From an uncultured Lachnospiraceae bacterium (GTDB lineage: Bacteria > Bacillota > Clostridia > Lachnospirales > Lachnospiraceae): DNA of 64,000 bases. The notes below the pieces were generated by a model, which was given only the letters and a program-made list of their open reading frames with translations, had not been told where the DNA came from and made no database searches. Made by a program: the position numbers and the translations under genes. The stretch is from contig CAKQYU010000009.1 of assembly GCA_934293575.1 (NCBI GenBank), positions 1 through 64,000 on the forward strand, read 5' to 3'. This document shows positions 42,822-52,272 of this stretch, piece after piece; the stretch's first letter is position 1; the number at the start of each line of letters is the position of its first letter.

Positions 42822-43790
42822 ATGTTTGATATGGACATTGGAATAGATTTAGGTACTGCGAATGTATTGGTTTATGTAAAAGGAAAAGGAATTGTTATCA
42901 ATCAGCCTTCGGTTGTTGCTTTTGAAAAGAAATCCAAACGTTTGATTGCAATTGGAAACAAAGCTAAACAGATGATGGGAAAAGAGCCGGATTATATTGA
43001 AGTAATAAGACCATTAAGGCAGGGCGTAATTTCGGATTACACGGTAACAGAACGAATGTTGAAAACATTTATCGAAACTGCAATGCAGAAAAAGAAGATG
43101 TTGAGCAGACCAAGAATCTGTGTTTGCGTACCAAGTGGTGTAACAGAGTTAGAGCGTCGCGGAGTGGAAGATGCATTGTATCATTCAGGTGCAAAACACG
43201 TTGATATTATGGAAGAACCGATTGCGGCAGCGATTGGTGCAGGAATTGATATTGCATTGCCAAGGGGGAATATGATTGTTGATATTGGCGGAGGAACTAC
43301 GGATGTGGCCGTCATTTCTTTGGGCGGCATTGTAGAAAGTAATTCGTTAAAAATTGCAGGGGATGATTATAATGAAGCAATTATTAAATATATTCGAAGA
43401 ACTTATAATTTGTTGATTGGAGAACCGACAGCAGAAAAAATTAAAATGACAATCGGAACGGTATATCCAAGAGAAGAGCCTGTTACAATGGAAGTAAAGG
43501 GAAGAGATTTGGTTACCGGATTTCCGGCAAGAATTTTGGTGTCATCGGAAGAAACGATAGAGGCCTTTGCTGAAGTGACTGCGCAGATTCTTGATACCAT
43601 TCATAATGTACTTGAGATTTCACCTCCGGAATTAATAGCTGATATTGCGGAATCGGGTATTTTGTTAAGCGGTGGCGGCAGCTTGATTTATGGTATGGAC
43701 AGGTTAGTTAGCGACAGTACGGGAATTCGTGCGATGGTTTCTCCGAATGCGTTGGAAGCAGTAGTTGTGGGAGCAGGAAAATCATCTTGA
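42822..43790 (+). CDS. mreB: MreB/Mbl-type bacterial actin
   Basis: The protein has 322 residues from ATG 42822, behind GGAGGAC. The actin phosphate-1 loop is DIGIDLGTANVLVYVKGKGI, the phosphate-2 loop IVDIGGGTTDVAVIS near 151-165, and the adenosine motif is LLSGGGSLIYGM near the end. MreB filaments guide side-wall growth. No mreC or mreD follows. Instead the genes before it encode TPR and AAA-like proteins, so it could be a second or special actin. Confidence 0.9.
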   Translation: MFDMDIGIDLGTANVLVYVKGKGIVINQPSVVAFEKKSKRLIAIGNKAKQMMGKEPDYIEVIRPLRQGVISDYTVTERMLKTFIETAMQKKKMLSRPRICVCVPSGVTELERRGVEDALYHSGAKHVDIMEEPIAAAIGAGIDIALPRGNMIVDIGGGTTDVAVISLGGIVESNSLKIAGDDYNEAIIKYIRRTYNLLIGEPTAEKIKMTIGTVYPREEPVTMEVKGRDLVTGFPARILVSSEETIEAFAEVTAQILDTIHNVLEISPPELIADIAESGILLSGGGSLIYGMDRLVSDSTGIRAMVSPNALEAVVVGAGKSS

Positions 43791-43805
43791 TAAAATAAAT
43801 AAAAG

Positions 43806-43846
43806 AGCGTCAATTCAGAGAATAAAATGAGTTGACGCTTGTTTTG
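43806..43846 (+). terminator. Terminator after mreB
   Basis: AGCGTCAA pairs with TTGACGCT, followed by TGTTTTG. Confidence 0.7.
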
Positions 43847-43860
43847 TGATTGGAGTTAGT

Positions 43861-45777
43861 ATGGGATTTTTACCTTTAACAAGAAAAGAAATGGATGCAC
43901 TTGGTTGGGACAGACCGGATTTTGTATATGTAATCGGGGATGCCTATGTTGACCATTCATCTTTTGGACATGCGATTATCAGCCGTGTTCTGGAGTCAAG
44001 AGGATATAAGGTGGCAATTATTTCACAACCGGATTGGAGAGATGATAGCAGTATTACAATCTTTGGAGAACCAAGACTTGGGTTTTTAGTGTCGGCGGGA
44101 AATATGGATTCTATGGTAAATCATTATTCGGTATCAAAGAAAAAAAGAAAGACAGATGCCTATACTCCGGGCGGAGTTTATGGGAAAAGACCGGATTATG
44201 CAACGATTGTATATTGCAATTTGATAAAAAGAACCTATAAGCACACGCCGGTTTTGATTGGCGGAATTGAGGCAAGCTTAAGGCGTTTTGCACATTATGA
44301 TTATTGGTCCAATAAATTAAAACGTTCAATCTTACTTGACAGTGGTGCAGATTTACTGATGTACGGAATGGGAGAACGTGCAATTGTTGAAATCGCGGAT
44401 GCGCTAGACAGTGGGTTACAGGTTTCTGATTTGTCTTATATCAGAGGAACTGTCTATAAGACAAGAGAGCTTGACAGCGTTTATGACGGAATTGTTTTGC
44501 CGGAATATGATGAAATGAAAAAGGATAAGCTGCAATATGCCAAAAGTTTTCAGATTCAGTATAACAATACCGACCCGTATATTGCAAAACCTTTGATTGA
44601 ACCTTATGGTGATAAACGATATGTAGTTCAAAATCCACCGGCGTATCCTTTGTCTATGGAGGAATTAGATGATATATATGAGTTGCCGTATATGAGAACC
44701 TATCATCCGATATATGAAAAGGATGGAGGGGTACCGGCAATTAATGAAATTAAATTTTCGCTGACCAGTAATCGTGGCTGCTTTGGAGGATGCAGTTTTT
44801 GTGCACTGACATTTCATCAGGGAAGAATTGTACAATGCAGAAGTCATGACTCTTTGATAAAAGAAGCGAAACAGATGATACAGGAACCGGATTTTAAAGG
44901 TTATATTCATGATGTTGGCGGACCTACGGCAAATTTCAGAGGACCTTCCTGCAAGAAACAATTAACAAAGGGTGTGTGTCCGAACAGACAATGCCTGTTT
45001 CCGAAACCGTGTAATAACTTAGAAGTGGATCATTCTGATTATGTTGCACTGTTACGCAAATTGCGAAAATTGACCGGAGTTAAAAAGGTGTTTGTTCGTT
45101 CCGGTATTCGTTTTGATTATGTTCTTGCGGATAAGAACGATGATTTTTTGGAGGAATTGTGTAGATATCATGTTAGTGGGCAATTAAGAGTTGCACCGGA
45201 ACATGTGGCGGATGCGGTACTTTCGATGATGGGGAAACCCCAAAACAACGTATATCAGGACTTTGTGAAAAAGTTTAACCAGATTAATAAAAGACTTGAT
45301 AAAAAACAGTATCTGGTGCCGTATCTGATGTCGTCGCATCCGGGCTCCGGTTTAAAAGAGGCAGTAGAGTTGGCGGAGCATATAAGAGATTTGGGATATA
45401 TGCCTGAACAGGTACAGGATTTTTATCCGACTCCGTCGACCATTTCAACCTGCATGTATTATACCGGTGTGGATCCAAGAACAATGAAAAAAGTATATAC
45501 GCCGTCAAATCCACATGAAAAAGCGATGCAAAGGGCCTTGATACAGTACAAAAAACCGGAAAATTATGATTTGGTAAAAGAGGCGTTGTTAAAATGCGGA
45601 AGAGGAGATTTGATTGGGTTTGAAAAACATTGTCTGATACCGCCGAGAAAAATTAAAAATGCACAGAATCATTTTTCCGATAATAAGAATCAGAGTGATA
45701 AAAATAAAAAATCAAAAGGAAAGAATAATGCAACTGTAAAAAAGAAAAGAAATTCAGATAAATATAAAAAGAAATGA
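43861..45777 (+). CDS. YgiQ family radical SAM protein
   Basis: The protein has 638 residues from ATG 43861, behind TTGGAG. The N-terminal part (RPDFVYVIGDAYVDHSSFGH) and RGCFGGCSFCAL (the radical-SAM CX3CX2C motif) are the family marks. A PNRQCLFPKPC cluster later may hold a second Fe-S site. The C-terminus is a Lys- and Asn-rich tail (~595-638). It is widespread in anaerobes. Its reaction is not established. Confidence 0.88.
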   Translation: MGFLPLTRKEMDALGWDRPDFVYVIGDAYVDHSSFGHAIISRVLESRGYKVAIISQPDWRDDSSITIFGEPRLGFLVSAGNMDSMVNHYSVSKKKRKTDAYTPGGVYGKRPDYATIVYCNLIKRTYKHTPVLIGGIEASLRRFAHYDYWSNKLKRSILLDSGADLLMYGMGERAIVEIADALDSGLQVSDLSYIRGTVYKTRELDSVYDGIVLPEYDEMKKDKLQYAKSFQIQYNNTDPYIAKPLIEPYGDKRYVVQNPPAYPLSMEELDDIYELPYMRTYHPIYEKDGGVPAINEIKFSLTSNRGCFGGCSFCALTFHQGRIVQCRSHDSLIKEAKQMIQEPDFKGYIHDVGGPTANFRGPSCKKQLTKGVCPNRQCLFPKPCNNLEVDHSDYVALLRKLRKLTGVKKVFVRSGIRFDYVLADKNDDFLEELCRYHVSGQLRVAPEHVADAVLSMMGKPQNNVYQDFVKKFNQINKRLDKKQYLVPYLMSSHPGSGLKEAVELAEHIRDLGYMPEQVQDFYPTPSTISTCMYYTGVDPRTMKKVYTPSNPHEKAMQRALIQYKKPENYDLVKEALLKCGRGDLIGFEKHCLIPPRKIKNAQNHFSDNKNQSDKNKKSKGKNNATVKKKRNSDKYKKK

Positions 45778-45841
45778 AAAATTGTGCAAAAAATAGTACA
45801 GTTTTTTGAGGCTTTTTTTAGCGCTATCATGACTTTATTCG

Positions 45842-45870
45842 TTGCAAGTCAAGGAAAATTATGTTATCAT
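45842..45870 (+). promoter_or_regulatory. Promoter of the butyrate operon
   Basis: TTGCAA (45842-45847) and TATCAT (45865-45870) are 17 bp apart, 79 bp before thlA. A GTGATA/TATCAC inverted pair (45887 and 45912) lies in the leader and may be an operator. Confidence 0.65.
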
Positions 45871-45948
45871 GTCAACAGATTGCATTGTGATAATGGAATG
45901 GATGAATTTCATATCACCGCAAAATTATAAACGGAGGATGTTAATATT

Positions 45949-47130
45949 ATGTCAAAGAAAGTTGTTTTAGCTGGCGCTTGTCGTACAGCAATCGGAACTA
46001 TGGGTGGTGGACTAAGTACAACACCTGCTCCAGTATTAGGATCAATTGTTATTAAAGAAGCATTAAATCGTGCCGGAGTACCTGCTGATCAGGTTGACCA
46101 TGTTTATATGGGTTGTGTAATTCAGGCAGGTCTTGGACAGAACGTTGCTCGTCAGGCTTCTATTAAAGCAGGTCTTCCTGTTGAGACTCCTGCTGTTACA
46201 GTTAACGTTGTTTGTGGTTCTGGTCTTAACTGTGTTAATATGGCTGCACAGATGATTATGGCTGGTGATGCAGATATCGTTGTTGCCGGTGGTATGGAGA
46301 ATATGTCAATGGCTCCATATGCATTAGACAAAGCTCGTTTTGGTTACCGTATGGGTAATGCAACAATGAAGGATACAATGGTAAATGATGCTTTATGGGA
46401 TGCATTTAATGATTATCACATGGGTATTACAGCTGAGAACGTATGCGAGAAGTATGGTATTACAAGACAGCAGTTAGATGAGTTTGCTGCAAAATCTCAG
46501 CAGAAGGCAGCTGCAGCTGTTGAATCCGGAGCATTCAAAGATGAAATCGTTCCTGTAGAAGTTAAGAAGAAAAAAGAAACTGTTATCATTGACACAGATG
46601 AAGGTCCACGTCCTGGAACAACAGCTGAAGGAATTGCTAAGCTTCGTCCAGCATTCAAGCCGGATGGTATTGTTACAGCTGCTAACTCATCAGGAATCAA
46701 TGATGGTGCTGCTGCAATCGTAGTAATGAGTGAAGAGAAAGCAAAAGAGTTAGGTGTTAAGCCTATGGCTACATTTGTTGCCGGTGCACTTGGTGGATGT
46801 GATCCAGCAATCATGGGTGTTGGTCCTGTTGCAGCTACAAACAAAGTTATGGCTAAGACAGGTTATAAGATTGAAGACTTTGATATCATTGAAGCAAACG
46901 AAGCATTTGCAGCTCAGTCAATTGCTGTACAGATGGATCTTGGATTTACAGATGAGCAGTTGAATCCAAACGGTGGTGCAATTGCATTAGGTCATCCGGT
47001 TGGAGCATCAGGATGTCGTATTCTTGTTACATTACTTCATGAGATGGAGAAGAAGGACGCTAAGAAGGGTCTTGCTACACTTTGTATCGGTGGTGGTATG
47101 GGTTGTGCTACTATCGTTGAGCGTGACTAA
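45949..47130 (+). CDS. thlA: Acetyl-CoA acetyltransferase (thiolase)
   Basis: The protein has 393 residues, with GGAGGA upstream. It condenses two acetyl-CoA to acetoacetyl-CoA, the first step to butyrate. The nucleophile is in VVCGSGLNCVNMA (Cys at ~89), NEAFAAQS and GHPVGASGCRI hold the His, and CIGGGMGCA holds the second Cys. It begins a same-strand operon with crt, hbd, bcd, etfB and etfA. Codon use is strongly biased, which fits high expression. Confidence 0.95.
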   Translation: MSKKVVLAGACRTAIGTMGGGLSTTPAPVLGSIVIKEALNRAGVPADQVDHVYMGCVIQAGLGQNVARQASIKAGLPVETPAVTVNVVCGSGLNCVNMAAQMIMAGDADIVVAGGMENMSMAPYALDKARFGYRMGNATMKDTMVNDALWDAFNDYHMGITAENVCEKYGITRQQLDEFAAKSQQKAAAAVESGAFKDEIVPVEVKKKKETVIIDTDEGPRPGTTAEGIAKLRPAFKPDGIVTAANSSGINDGAAAIVVMSEEKAKELGVKPMATFVAGALGGCDPAIMGVGPVAATNKVMAKTGYKIEDFDIIEANEAFAAQSIAVQMDLGFTDEQLNPNGGAIALGHPVGASGCRILVTLLHEMEKKDAKKGLATLCIGGGMGCATIVERD

Positions 47131-47153
47131 TTACATTAAAAACAAATCAGATG

Positions 47154-47176
47154 GACAAATGCAATCTGCATTTGTC
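47154..47176 (+). other. Perfect hairpin between thlA and crt
   Basis: GACAAATGCA pairs with TGCATTTGTC over a three-base loop, without a T run. It may slow RNA decay and set unequal amounts of thlA and downstream messages. Confidence 0.55.
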
Positions 47177-47215
47177 TGTCTTGGGTTAATAACATTTAAT
47201 TAAGGAGATACACAT

Positions 47216-48043
47216 ATGGAATTTATTACATATGAGCAGGATGGATTTGTTGGAACAATTACAATTAATCGTCCTAAGGCATTGAACGCTTTGAACAGTC
47301 AGGTGTTAGATGAATTGAATGCAACATTGGATGCAGTTGATTTAGCTACTACCAGAGCTTTGGTTTTAACCGGTGCCGGTGAGAAGTCTTTCGTAGCAGG
47401 TGCTGATATTGGGGAAATGTCAACTTTAACAAAAGCAGAAGGAGAAGCTTTTGGTAAAAAGGGTAATGATGTATTCCGTAAGTTGGAAACTTTCCCAATT
47501 CCTGTAATTGCTGCTGTAAATGGTTTTGCATTAGGTGGTGGATGTGAGATTTCTATGAGCTGTGATATCAGACTTTGCTCTGACAACGCAGTATTCGGTC
47601 AGCCGGAAGTTGGTCTTGGTATCACACCTGGATTTGGCGGAACACAGAGACTTGCCAGACTTGTAGGTGCAGGTATGGCGAAGCAGCTTATCTACACTGC
47701 AAGAAATATCAAGGCTGCGGATGCTTACAGAATCGGTCTTGTAAATGATGTATTTACAGCAACAGTAGATGAAGAGGGCAATGTTACAGCAACAGCACAG
47801 GAAAATCTTCTTGCAGGAGCAAAGAAGATGGCTGCAAGTATTGCTGCACAGGCTCCGATTGCAGTTCGTAATTGCAAGAAGGCAATTAATGATGGATTAC
47901 AGGTAGATATGGATCAGGCAATCGTTATTGAAGAGAAATTATTCGGTGATTGTTTTGAGACAGAAGACCAGAAGGCAGGAATGGGTAACTTCCTTGCACC
48001 GAAGGATCAGAAGGTAAAGGTTGTTCCTTTCCAGAATAAATAA
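47216..48043 (+). CDS. crt: Crotonase (3-hydroxybutyryl-CoA dehydratase)
   Basis: The protein has 275 residues, with AAGGAG upstream of ATG 47216. It removes water from 3-hydroxybutyryl-CoA to make crotonyl-CoA. AGADIGEMS and NGFALGGGCEISMSCDIRL form the oxyanion-hole and CoA sites, and FGQPEVGLGITPGFGGTQRL holds the catalytic Glu residues. Confidence 0.95.
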   Translation: MEFITYEQDGFVGTITINRPKALNALNSQVLDELNATLDAVDLATTRALVLTGAGEKSFVAGADIGEMSTLTKAEGEAFGKKGNDVFRKLETFPIPVIAAVNGFALGGGCEISMSCDIRLCSDNAVFGQPEVGLGITPGFGGTQRLARLVGAGMAKQLIYTARNIKAADAYRIGLVNDVFTATVDEEGNVTATAQENLLAGAKKMAASIAAQAPIAVRNCKKAINDGLQVDMDQAIVIEEKLFGDCFETEDQKAGMGNFLAPKDQKVKVVPFQNK

Positions 48044-48062
48044 TATTGCTTTTACCATATTT

Positions 48063-48086
48063 AGGATGGCCAGTGTTGACCATCCT
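48063..48086 (+). other. Hairpin between crt and hbd
   Basis: AGGATGG (48063-48069) pairs with CCATCCT (48080-48086) over a ten-base loop, without a T run. It is a second likely RNA-processing or stability hairpin in the operon. Confidence 0.5.
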
Positions 48087-48176
48087 ATATGTGTGAAATA
48101 GGAACTCTGTTTTAAACGAAACGTAAATGAATTTAAGATGGAGATTCAAAAAATATATCAATAGGAGGAAAAAAGA

Positions 48177-49049
48177 ATGAAGGTTGGCGTTATTGGTGCA
48201 GGTACCATGGGTCAAGGTATTGCAAAGGCATTTGCTCAGGTTGATGGATATGAAGTAGCACTTTGTGACATCAAGCAGGAATGGGCAGAAGGCGGAAAGG
48301 ACAAGATTGCTAAAGGATATGCAAGACTTGTTGAAAAAGGAAAGATGACACAGGAGAAGGTTGACGGAATTCTCGCAAGCATTACTCCGGGTCTTAAAGA
48401 AGATCTTTGTGCAGATTGCGATTTAATCGTTGAAGCTGCATTTGAGAATATGGAAGTTAAGAAGACTACATTTGGTGAGTTGGATAAAATTTGTAAGCCG
48501 GAATGTATTTTCGCTTCTAATACATCCAGTCTTTCAATTACAGAAATCGGAAACGGACTTACACGTCCTATGATTGGTATGCATTTCTTTAATCCTGCTG
48601 ATCGTATGAAATTAGTAGAGGTTATTGCAGGTGTAAACACACCACAGGAAACAGTTGATAAAATCGTTAAGATTTCCGAAGAAATCGGAAAAACTCCGGT
48701 TCAGGTAAATGAAGCTGCTGGTTTCGTTGTAAACCGTATCTTAATTCCTATGATTAATGAAGCTGCTTTCATTAAGATGGAAGGTGTTTCAGATATCGCC
48801 GGTATCGATTCCGCTATGAAGCTTGGAGCAAATCATCCAATGGGACCTCTTGAGTTAGGTGATTTTGTTGGTCTTGATATTTGTCTTGCAATTATGGACG
48901 TTCTTTATGCTGAAACAGGAGATAGCAAATATCGTGCATGTCCATTAATCCGTAAGATGGTACGTGGTGGTAACCTTGGATGTAAGACTGGTAAGGGATT
49001 CTATGTATATAATGCAGATCGTACAAAGACACCGGTTGATGCACAGTAA
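48177..49049 (+). CDS. hbd: 3-hydroxybutyryl-CoA dehydrogenase
   Basis: The protein has 290 residues, with AGGAGG upstream. It reduces acetoacetyl-CoA to 3-hydroxybutyryl-CoA. The nucleotide site is VGVIGAGTMGQGIA at the N-terminus. MHFFNPADRMKLVEV holds the catalytic His, and GFVVNRILIPMINEA follows. NHPMGPLELGDFVGLD is the C-terminal domain mark. Confidence 0.95.
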   Translation: MKVGVIGAGTMGQGIAKAFAQVDGYEVALCDIKQEWAEGGKDKIAKGYARLVEKGKMTQEKVDGILASITPGLKEDLCADCDLIVEAAFENMEVKKTTFGELDKICKPECIFASNTSSLSITEIGNGLTRPMIGMHFFNPADRMKLVEVIAGVNTPQETVDKIVKISEEIGKTPVQVNEAAGFVVNRILIPMINEAAFIKMEGVSDIAGIDSAMKLGANHPMGPLELGDFVGLDICLAIMDVLYAETGDSKYRACPLIRKMVRGGNLGCKTGKGFYVYNADRTKTPVDAQ

Positions 49050-49098
49050 TTAGTTGTGTCTTAATGTCACTAAAATTAATTAGGAGGAAATAAACAAA

Positions 49099-50265
49099 AT
49101 GGATTTCACTTTAAGTAAGAAACATGAAATGGCACAGAGCCTTTTTAAGGAATTTGCCGAAAAAGAAGTTAAGCCGCTTGCTCAGGAAATCGATGAGGAA
49201 CACAGATTCCCTAGAGAGACAGTTGAAAAAATGGCTAAGGCAGGCTTCTTAGGAATTCCGGTTCCAAAGGAGTATGAAGGTCAGGGTTGTGATCCTTTAA
49301 CATATGCTATGTGTGTTGAGGAGCTTTCTAAGGTTTGCGGTACTACAGGTGTTATTGTATCTGCACATACATCTCTTTGTGTAGACCCAATTCAGACATA
49401 TGGTACACCGGCTCAGAAAGAAAAATATATTCCAGATTTAGCTTCTGGTAGAAAACTTGGTGCTTTTGGTTTGACTGAGCCAGGTGCAGGTACAGATGCT
49501 CAGGGTCAGCAGACAAAGGCTGTTTTAGATGGTGATGAGTGGGTATTGAACGGTTCTAAGTGCTTCATCACAAACGGTAAAGAAGCAGACGTTTATATCG
49601 TAATCGCTGTTACAGGTAAGATTGAGAAGCGTGGTCGTATGCAGAAAGAAATTTCAGCATTTATCGTAGAAAAGGGTACACCTGGATTTACTTTTGGTAC
49701 AAAAGAAAACAAGATGGGTATCTGTGCTTCTTCAACTTATGAGTTAATCTTTACAGATTGCCGTATTCCAAAGGAGAACTTATTAGGTGCAAAGGGTAAG
49801 GGATTTGGTATTGCAATGCATACACTTGATGGTGGACGTATTGGTATCGCTGCTCAGGCTCTTGGTATTGCTGAAGGTGCTCTTGAGACAACAATTAACT
49901 ACGTTAAGGAAAGAAAACAGTTTGGTCGTTCTATCGCTCAGTTCCAGAATACACAGTTTGTATTAGCTGATTTAGCAACTAAGATTGAAGCTGCTAAGAT
50001 GTTGGTATATAAGGCTGCATGCAAGAAGGGTGAGTACCAGAATGGTGCAAAGGTTTCTTATTCTGTAGAGGCTGCTATGGCTAAGTTATATGCTGCTGAA
50101 GTTGCTATGGAAGTAACAACTAAGTGTGTTCAGTTACATGGTGGTTACGGTTATATCAAGGAATATGATATTGAACGTATGATGCGTGATGCTAAGATTA
50201 CAGAGATTTACGAAGGAACTTCAGAAGTTCAGCGTATGGTTATTTCTGCTAATTTATTAAAATAA
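49099..50265 (+). CDS. bcd: Butyryl-CoA dehydrogenase
   Basis: The protein has 388 residues, with AGGAGG upstream. It is an acyl-CoA dehydrogenase, in which GAFGLTEPGAGTDA and KCFITNGKEADVYIV bind FAD and substrate, and EIYEGTSEVQRMVI near the end contains the catalytic Glu. With the two Etf proteins it forms the complex that reduces crotonyl-CoA and, in clostridia, couples this to ferredoxin reduction. Confidence 0.95.
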   Translation: MDFTLSKKHEMAQSLFKEFAEKEVKPLAQEIDEEHRFPRETVEKMAKAGFLGIPVPKEYEGQGCDPLTYAMCVEELSKVCGTTGVIVSAHTSLCVDPIQTYGTPAQKEKYIPDLASGRKLGAFGLTEPGAGTDAQGQQTKAVLDGDEWVLNGSKCFITNGKEADVYIVIAVTGKIEKRGRMQKEISAFIVEKGTPGFTFGTKENKMGICASSTYELIFTDCRIPKENLLGAKGKGFGIAMHTLDGGRIGIAAQALGIAEGALETTINYVKERKQFGRSIAQFQNTQFVLADLATKIEAAKMLVYKAACKKGEYQNGAKVSYSVEAAMAKLYAAEVAMEVTTKCVQLHGGYGYIKEYDIERMMRDAKITEIYEGTSEVQRMVISANLLK

Positions 50266-50280
50266 TAGGAGGTACTTACC

Positions 50281-51066
50281 GTGAAAATCGTTGTTTGTGT
50301 AAAACAGGTACCTGATACTAAGGGTGGCGTAAAGTTTAACCCGGATGGTACATTGGATAGAGCTGCTATGCTTACAATTATGAACCCAGATGATAAAGCA
50401 GGTTTAGAGGCAGCATTAAGATTAAAAGACCAGTATGATGCTGAAGTTACAGTTATTACAATGGGTCTTCCAAAGGCTGAAGAAGTTCTTCGTGAGGCTA
50501 TGGCTATGGGTGCTGACAAGGGTATCCTTGTTACAGATCGTGTATTAGGTGGTGCTGATACTTGGGCTACATCTACAACACTTGCAGGTGCTTTAAGAAC
50601 ACTTGATTATGATTTAATTATTACAGGTCGTCAGGCTATTGATGGTGATACTGCTCAGGTTGGACCTCAGATTGCAGAGCACTTAGGTCTTCCTGTTATC
50701 TCTTATGCTAGAGAAATCAAGGTAGAGGGTGACAGTGTAATCGTTAAGCGTCAGTACGATGATGGTTATCATATGTTAAAGGCTAAAATGCCATGTTTGA
50801 TTACTGCATTGGCTGAGTTAAACGAGCCACGTTACATGACTCCGGGTGGAATTTTTGATGCATATGATGCAGAGATTACTACTATGGGTAGAGCAGATCT
50901 TGTTGATGTTGAAGATTCTAACCTTGGTTTGAATGGTTCTCCAACAAAGATTGCAAAGGCTTCCGACAAGGTTCGTAAGGGTGCTGGAGAGAAGTTTACT
51001 CCGGATTCACCAGATGAAGCAGCAAAGATTATTGTAGACGCATTATTGACAAAGCACATTATCTAA
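50281..51066 (+). CDS. etfB: Electron transfer flavoprotein, beta subunit
   Basis: The protein has 261 residues and uses a GTG start at 50281 behind AGGAGG. CVKQVPDTKGGVKFNPDGTL is the family start, and the ITGRQAIDGDTAQVGPQIAE region is the nucleotide site. It passes electrons between NADH and butyryl-CoA dehydrogenase. Confidence 0.94.
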   Translation: MKIVVCVKQVPDTKGGVKFNPDGTLDRAAMLTIMNPDDKAGLEAALRLKDQYDAEVTVITMGLPKAEEVLREAMAMGADKGILVTDRVLGGADTWATSTTLAGALRTLDYDLIITGRQAIDGDTAQVGPQIAEHLGLPVISYAREIKVEGDSVIVKRQYDDGYHMLKAKMPCLITALAELNEPRYMTPGGIFDAYDAEITTMGRADLVDVEDSNLGLNGSPTKIAKASDKVRKGAGEKFTPDSPDEAAKIIVDALLTKHII

Positions 51067-51082
51067 TAAAGAGGTGAATAAG

Positions 51083-52144
51083 ATGGGCGCAATGAACGCA
51101 GAAGAATTAGCTAAGTACAAAGGCGTATATGTCTTTGCACAGCAGGTAGATAATAAATTAAGCGGTATCTCCTTCGAATTGATCGGCGAAGGTAAGAGAC
51201 TTGCTGAGAAGTTAGACACAGATGTAACTGCAGTTTTGATCGGTTCTGATGTTGCTGGTCTCGTAGATGAACTTGCAGAGTACGGTGCAGATAAGGTTAT
51301 TGTAGTTGATGATCCTGAGTTAAAAGAATACAGAACAGAGCCATATGCACATGCATTAGCATCTGTAATTAATGAGTATAAGCCGGAAATTATGTTAGTT
51401 GGTGCAACAGCTATCGGACGTGATTTAGGTCCTACAGTTTCTGCCAGAGTTCAGACCGGTTTAACAGCTGACTGTACATTACTTGAGATTGGTGATTTTC
51501 CAATCAACCCAATTCCGGGAAGAGAGCAGAAGAAGAATCAGTTATTGATGACTCGTCCTGCTTTCGGTGGTAATACAATTGCTACAATCGCATGTCCTGA
51601 TAACCGTCCACAGATGGCTACAGTTCGTCCGGGTGTTATGCAGAAGTTAGATCCTGTTAAGGGTGCTAAGGCAGAGGTTATTAATTACAATCCTGGATTT
51701 ACTCCTGATAACAAGTATGTTGAGATTCTTGAAATTTCTAAAGCTGTTTCAGATATCAAGGATATCATGGATGCTAAGATCTTAGTTTCAGGTGGTCGTG
51801 GAGTTGGTTCTGCAGAGAACTTTGCAATGTTAGAGGAATTAGCAGAAGTACTTGGTGGACAGGTATCATGTTCACGTGCAGCTGTTGAAGCATTTGGTAT
51901 GTCAAATGAATTACAGGTTGGTCAGACTGGTAAAACAGTTCGTCCGAATGTATATTTTGCAATCGGTATTTCAGGTGCAATCCAGCACGTTGCAGGTATG
52001 GAAGAGTCTGATTTGATTATTGCAATCAACAAAGACGAAGATGCTCCAATCTTTGATGTTGCAGACTATGGTATTGTTGGTGATTTGAATAAGATTGTTC
52101 CATTGTTAACACAGGGAATCAAGGAAGCAGTTGCTAATAAGTAA
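51083..52144 (+). CDS. etfA: Electron transfer flavoprotein, alpha subunit
   Basis: The protein has 353 residues, with ATG 51083 behind GAGGTG. VGATAIGRDLGPTVSARVQTGLTADCT and ILVSGGRGVGSAENF followed by GQTGKTVRPNVYFAIGISGA bind FAD. It pairs with etfB and closes the operon. Confidence 0.94.
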   Translation: MGAMNAEELAKYKGVYVFAQQVDNKLSGISFELIGEGKRLAEKLDTDVTAVLIGSDVAGLVDELAEYGADKVIVVDDPELKEYRTEPYAHALASVINEYKPEIMLVGATAIGRDLGPTVSARVQTGLTADCTLLEIGDFPINPIPGREQKKNQLLMTRPAFGGNTIATIACPDNRPQMATVRPGVMQKLDPVKGAKAEVINYNPGFTPDNKYVEILEISKAVSDIKDIMDAKILVSGGRGVGSAENFAMLEELAEVLGGQVSCSRAAVEAFGMSNELQVGQTGKTVRPNVYFAIGISGAIQHVAGMEESDLIIAINKDEDAPIFDVADYGIVGDLNKIVPLLTQGIKEAVANK

Positions 52145-52165
52145 TTGTATTAAATCAAAATAATC

Positions 52166-52204
52166 AAAAGGATTCATGATTTTACAGTCATGAATCCTTT
52201 TTTG
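52166..52204 (+). terminator. Terminator of the butyrate operon
   Basis: A 14-bp stem, AAAAGGATTCATGA against TCATGAATCCTTTT, is followed by T residues. Confidence 0.88.
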
Positions 52205-52210
52205 ATGCAT

Positions 52211-52245
52211 AAAAAAATAGCATTTAACGAATGGTTAAATGCTAT
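52211..52245 (-). terminator. Terminator of the ptb-buk transcript
   Basis: On the minus strand, ATAGCATTTAAC pairs with GTTAAATGCTAT, followed by a run of T. Confidence 0.8.
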
Positions 52246-52272
52246 CTTTAATTTTATGAACAGAAATACTAT

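Noticed and set aside
45887..45917. Rex (NADH sensor) site before thlA
   Set aside because: GTGATA/TATCAC is an inverted pair, but the Rex consensus TTGTTAA-N4-TTAACAA is not present.
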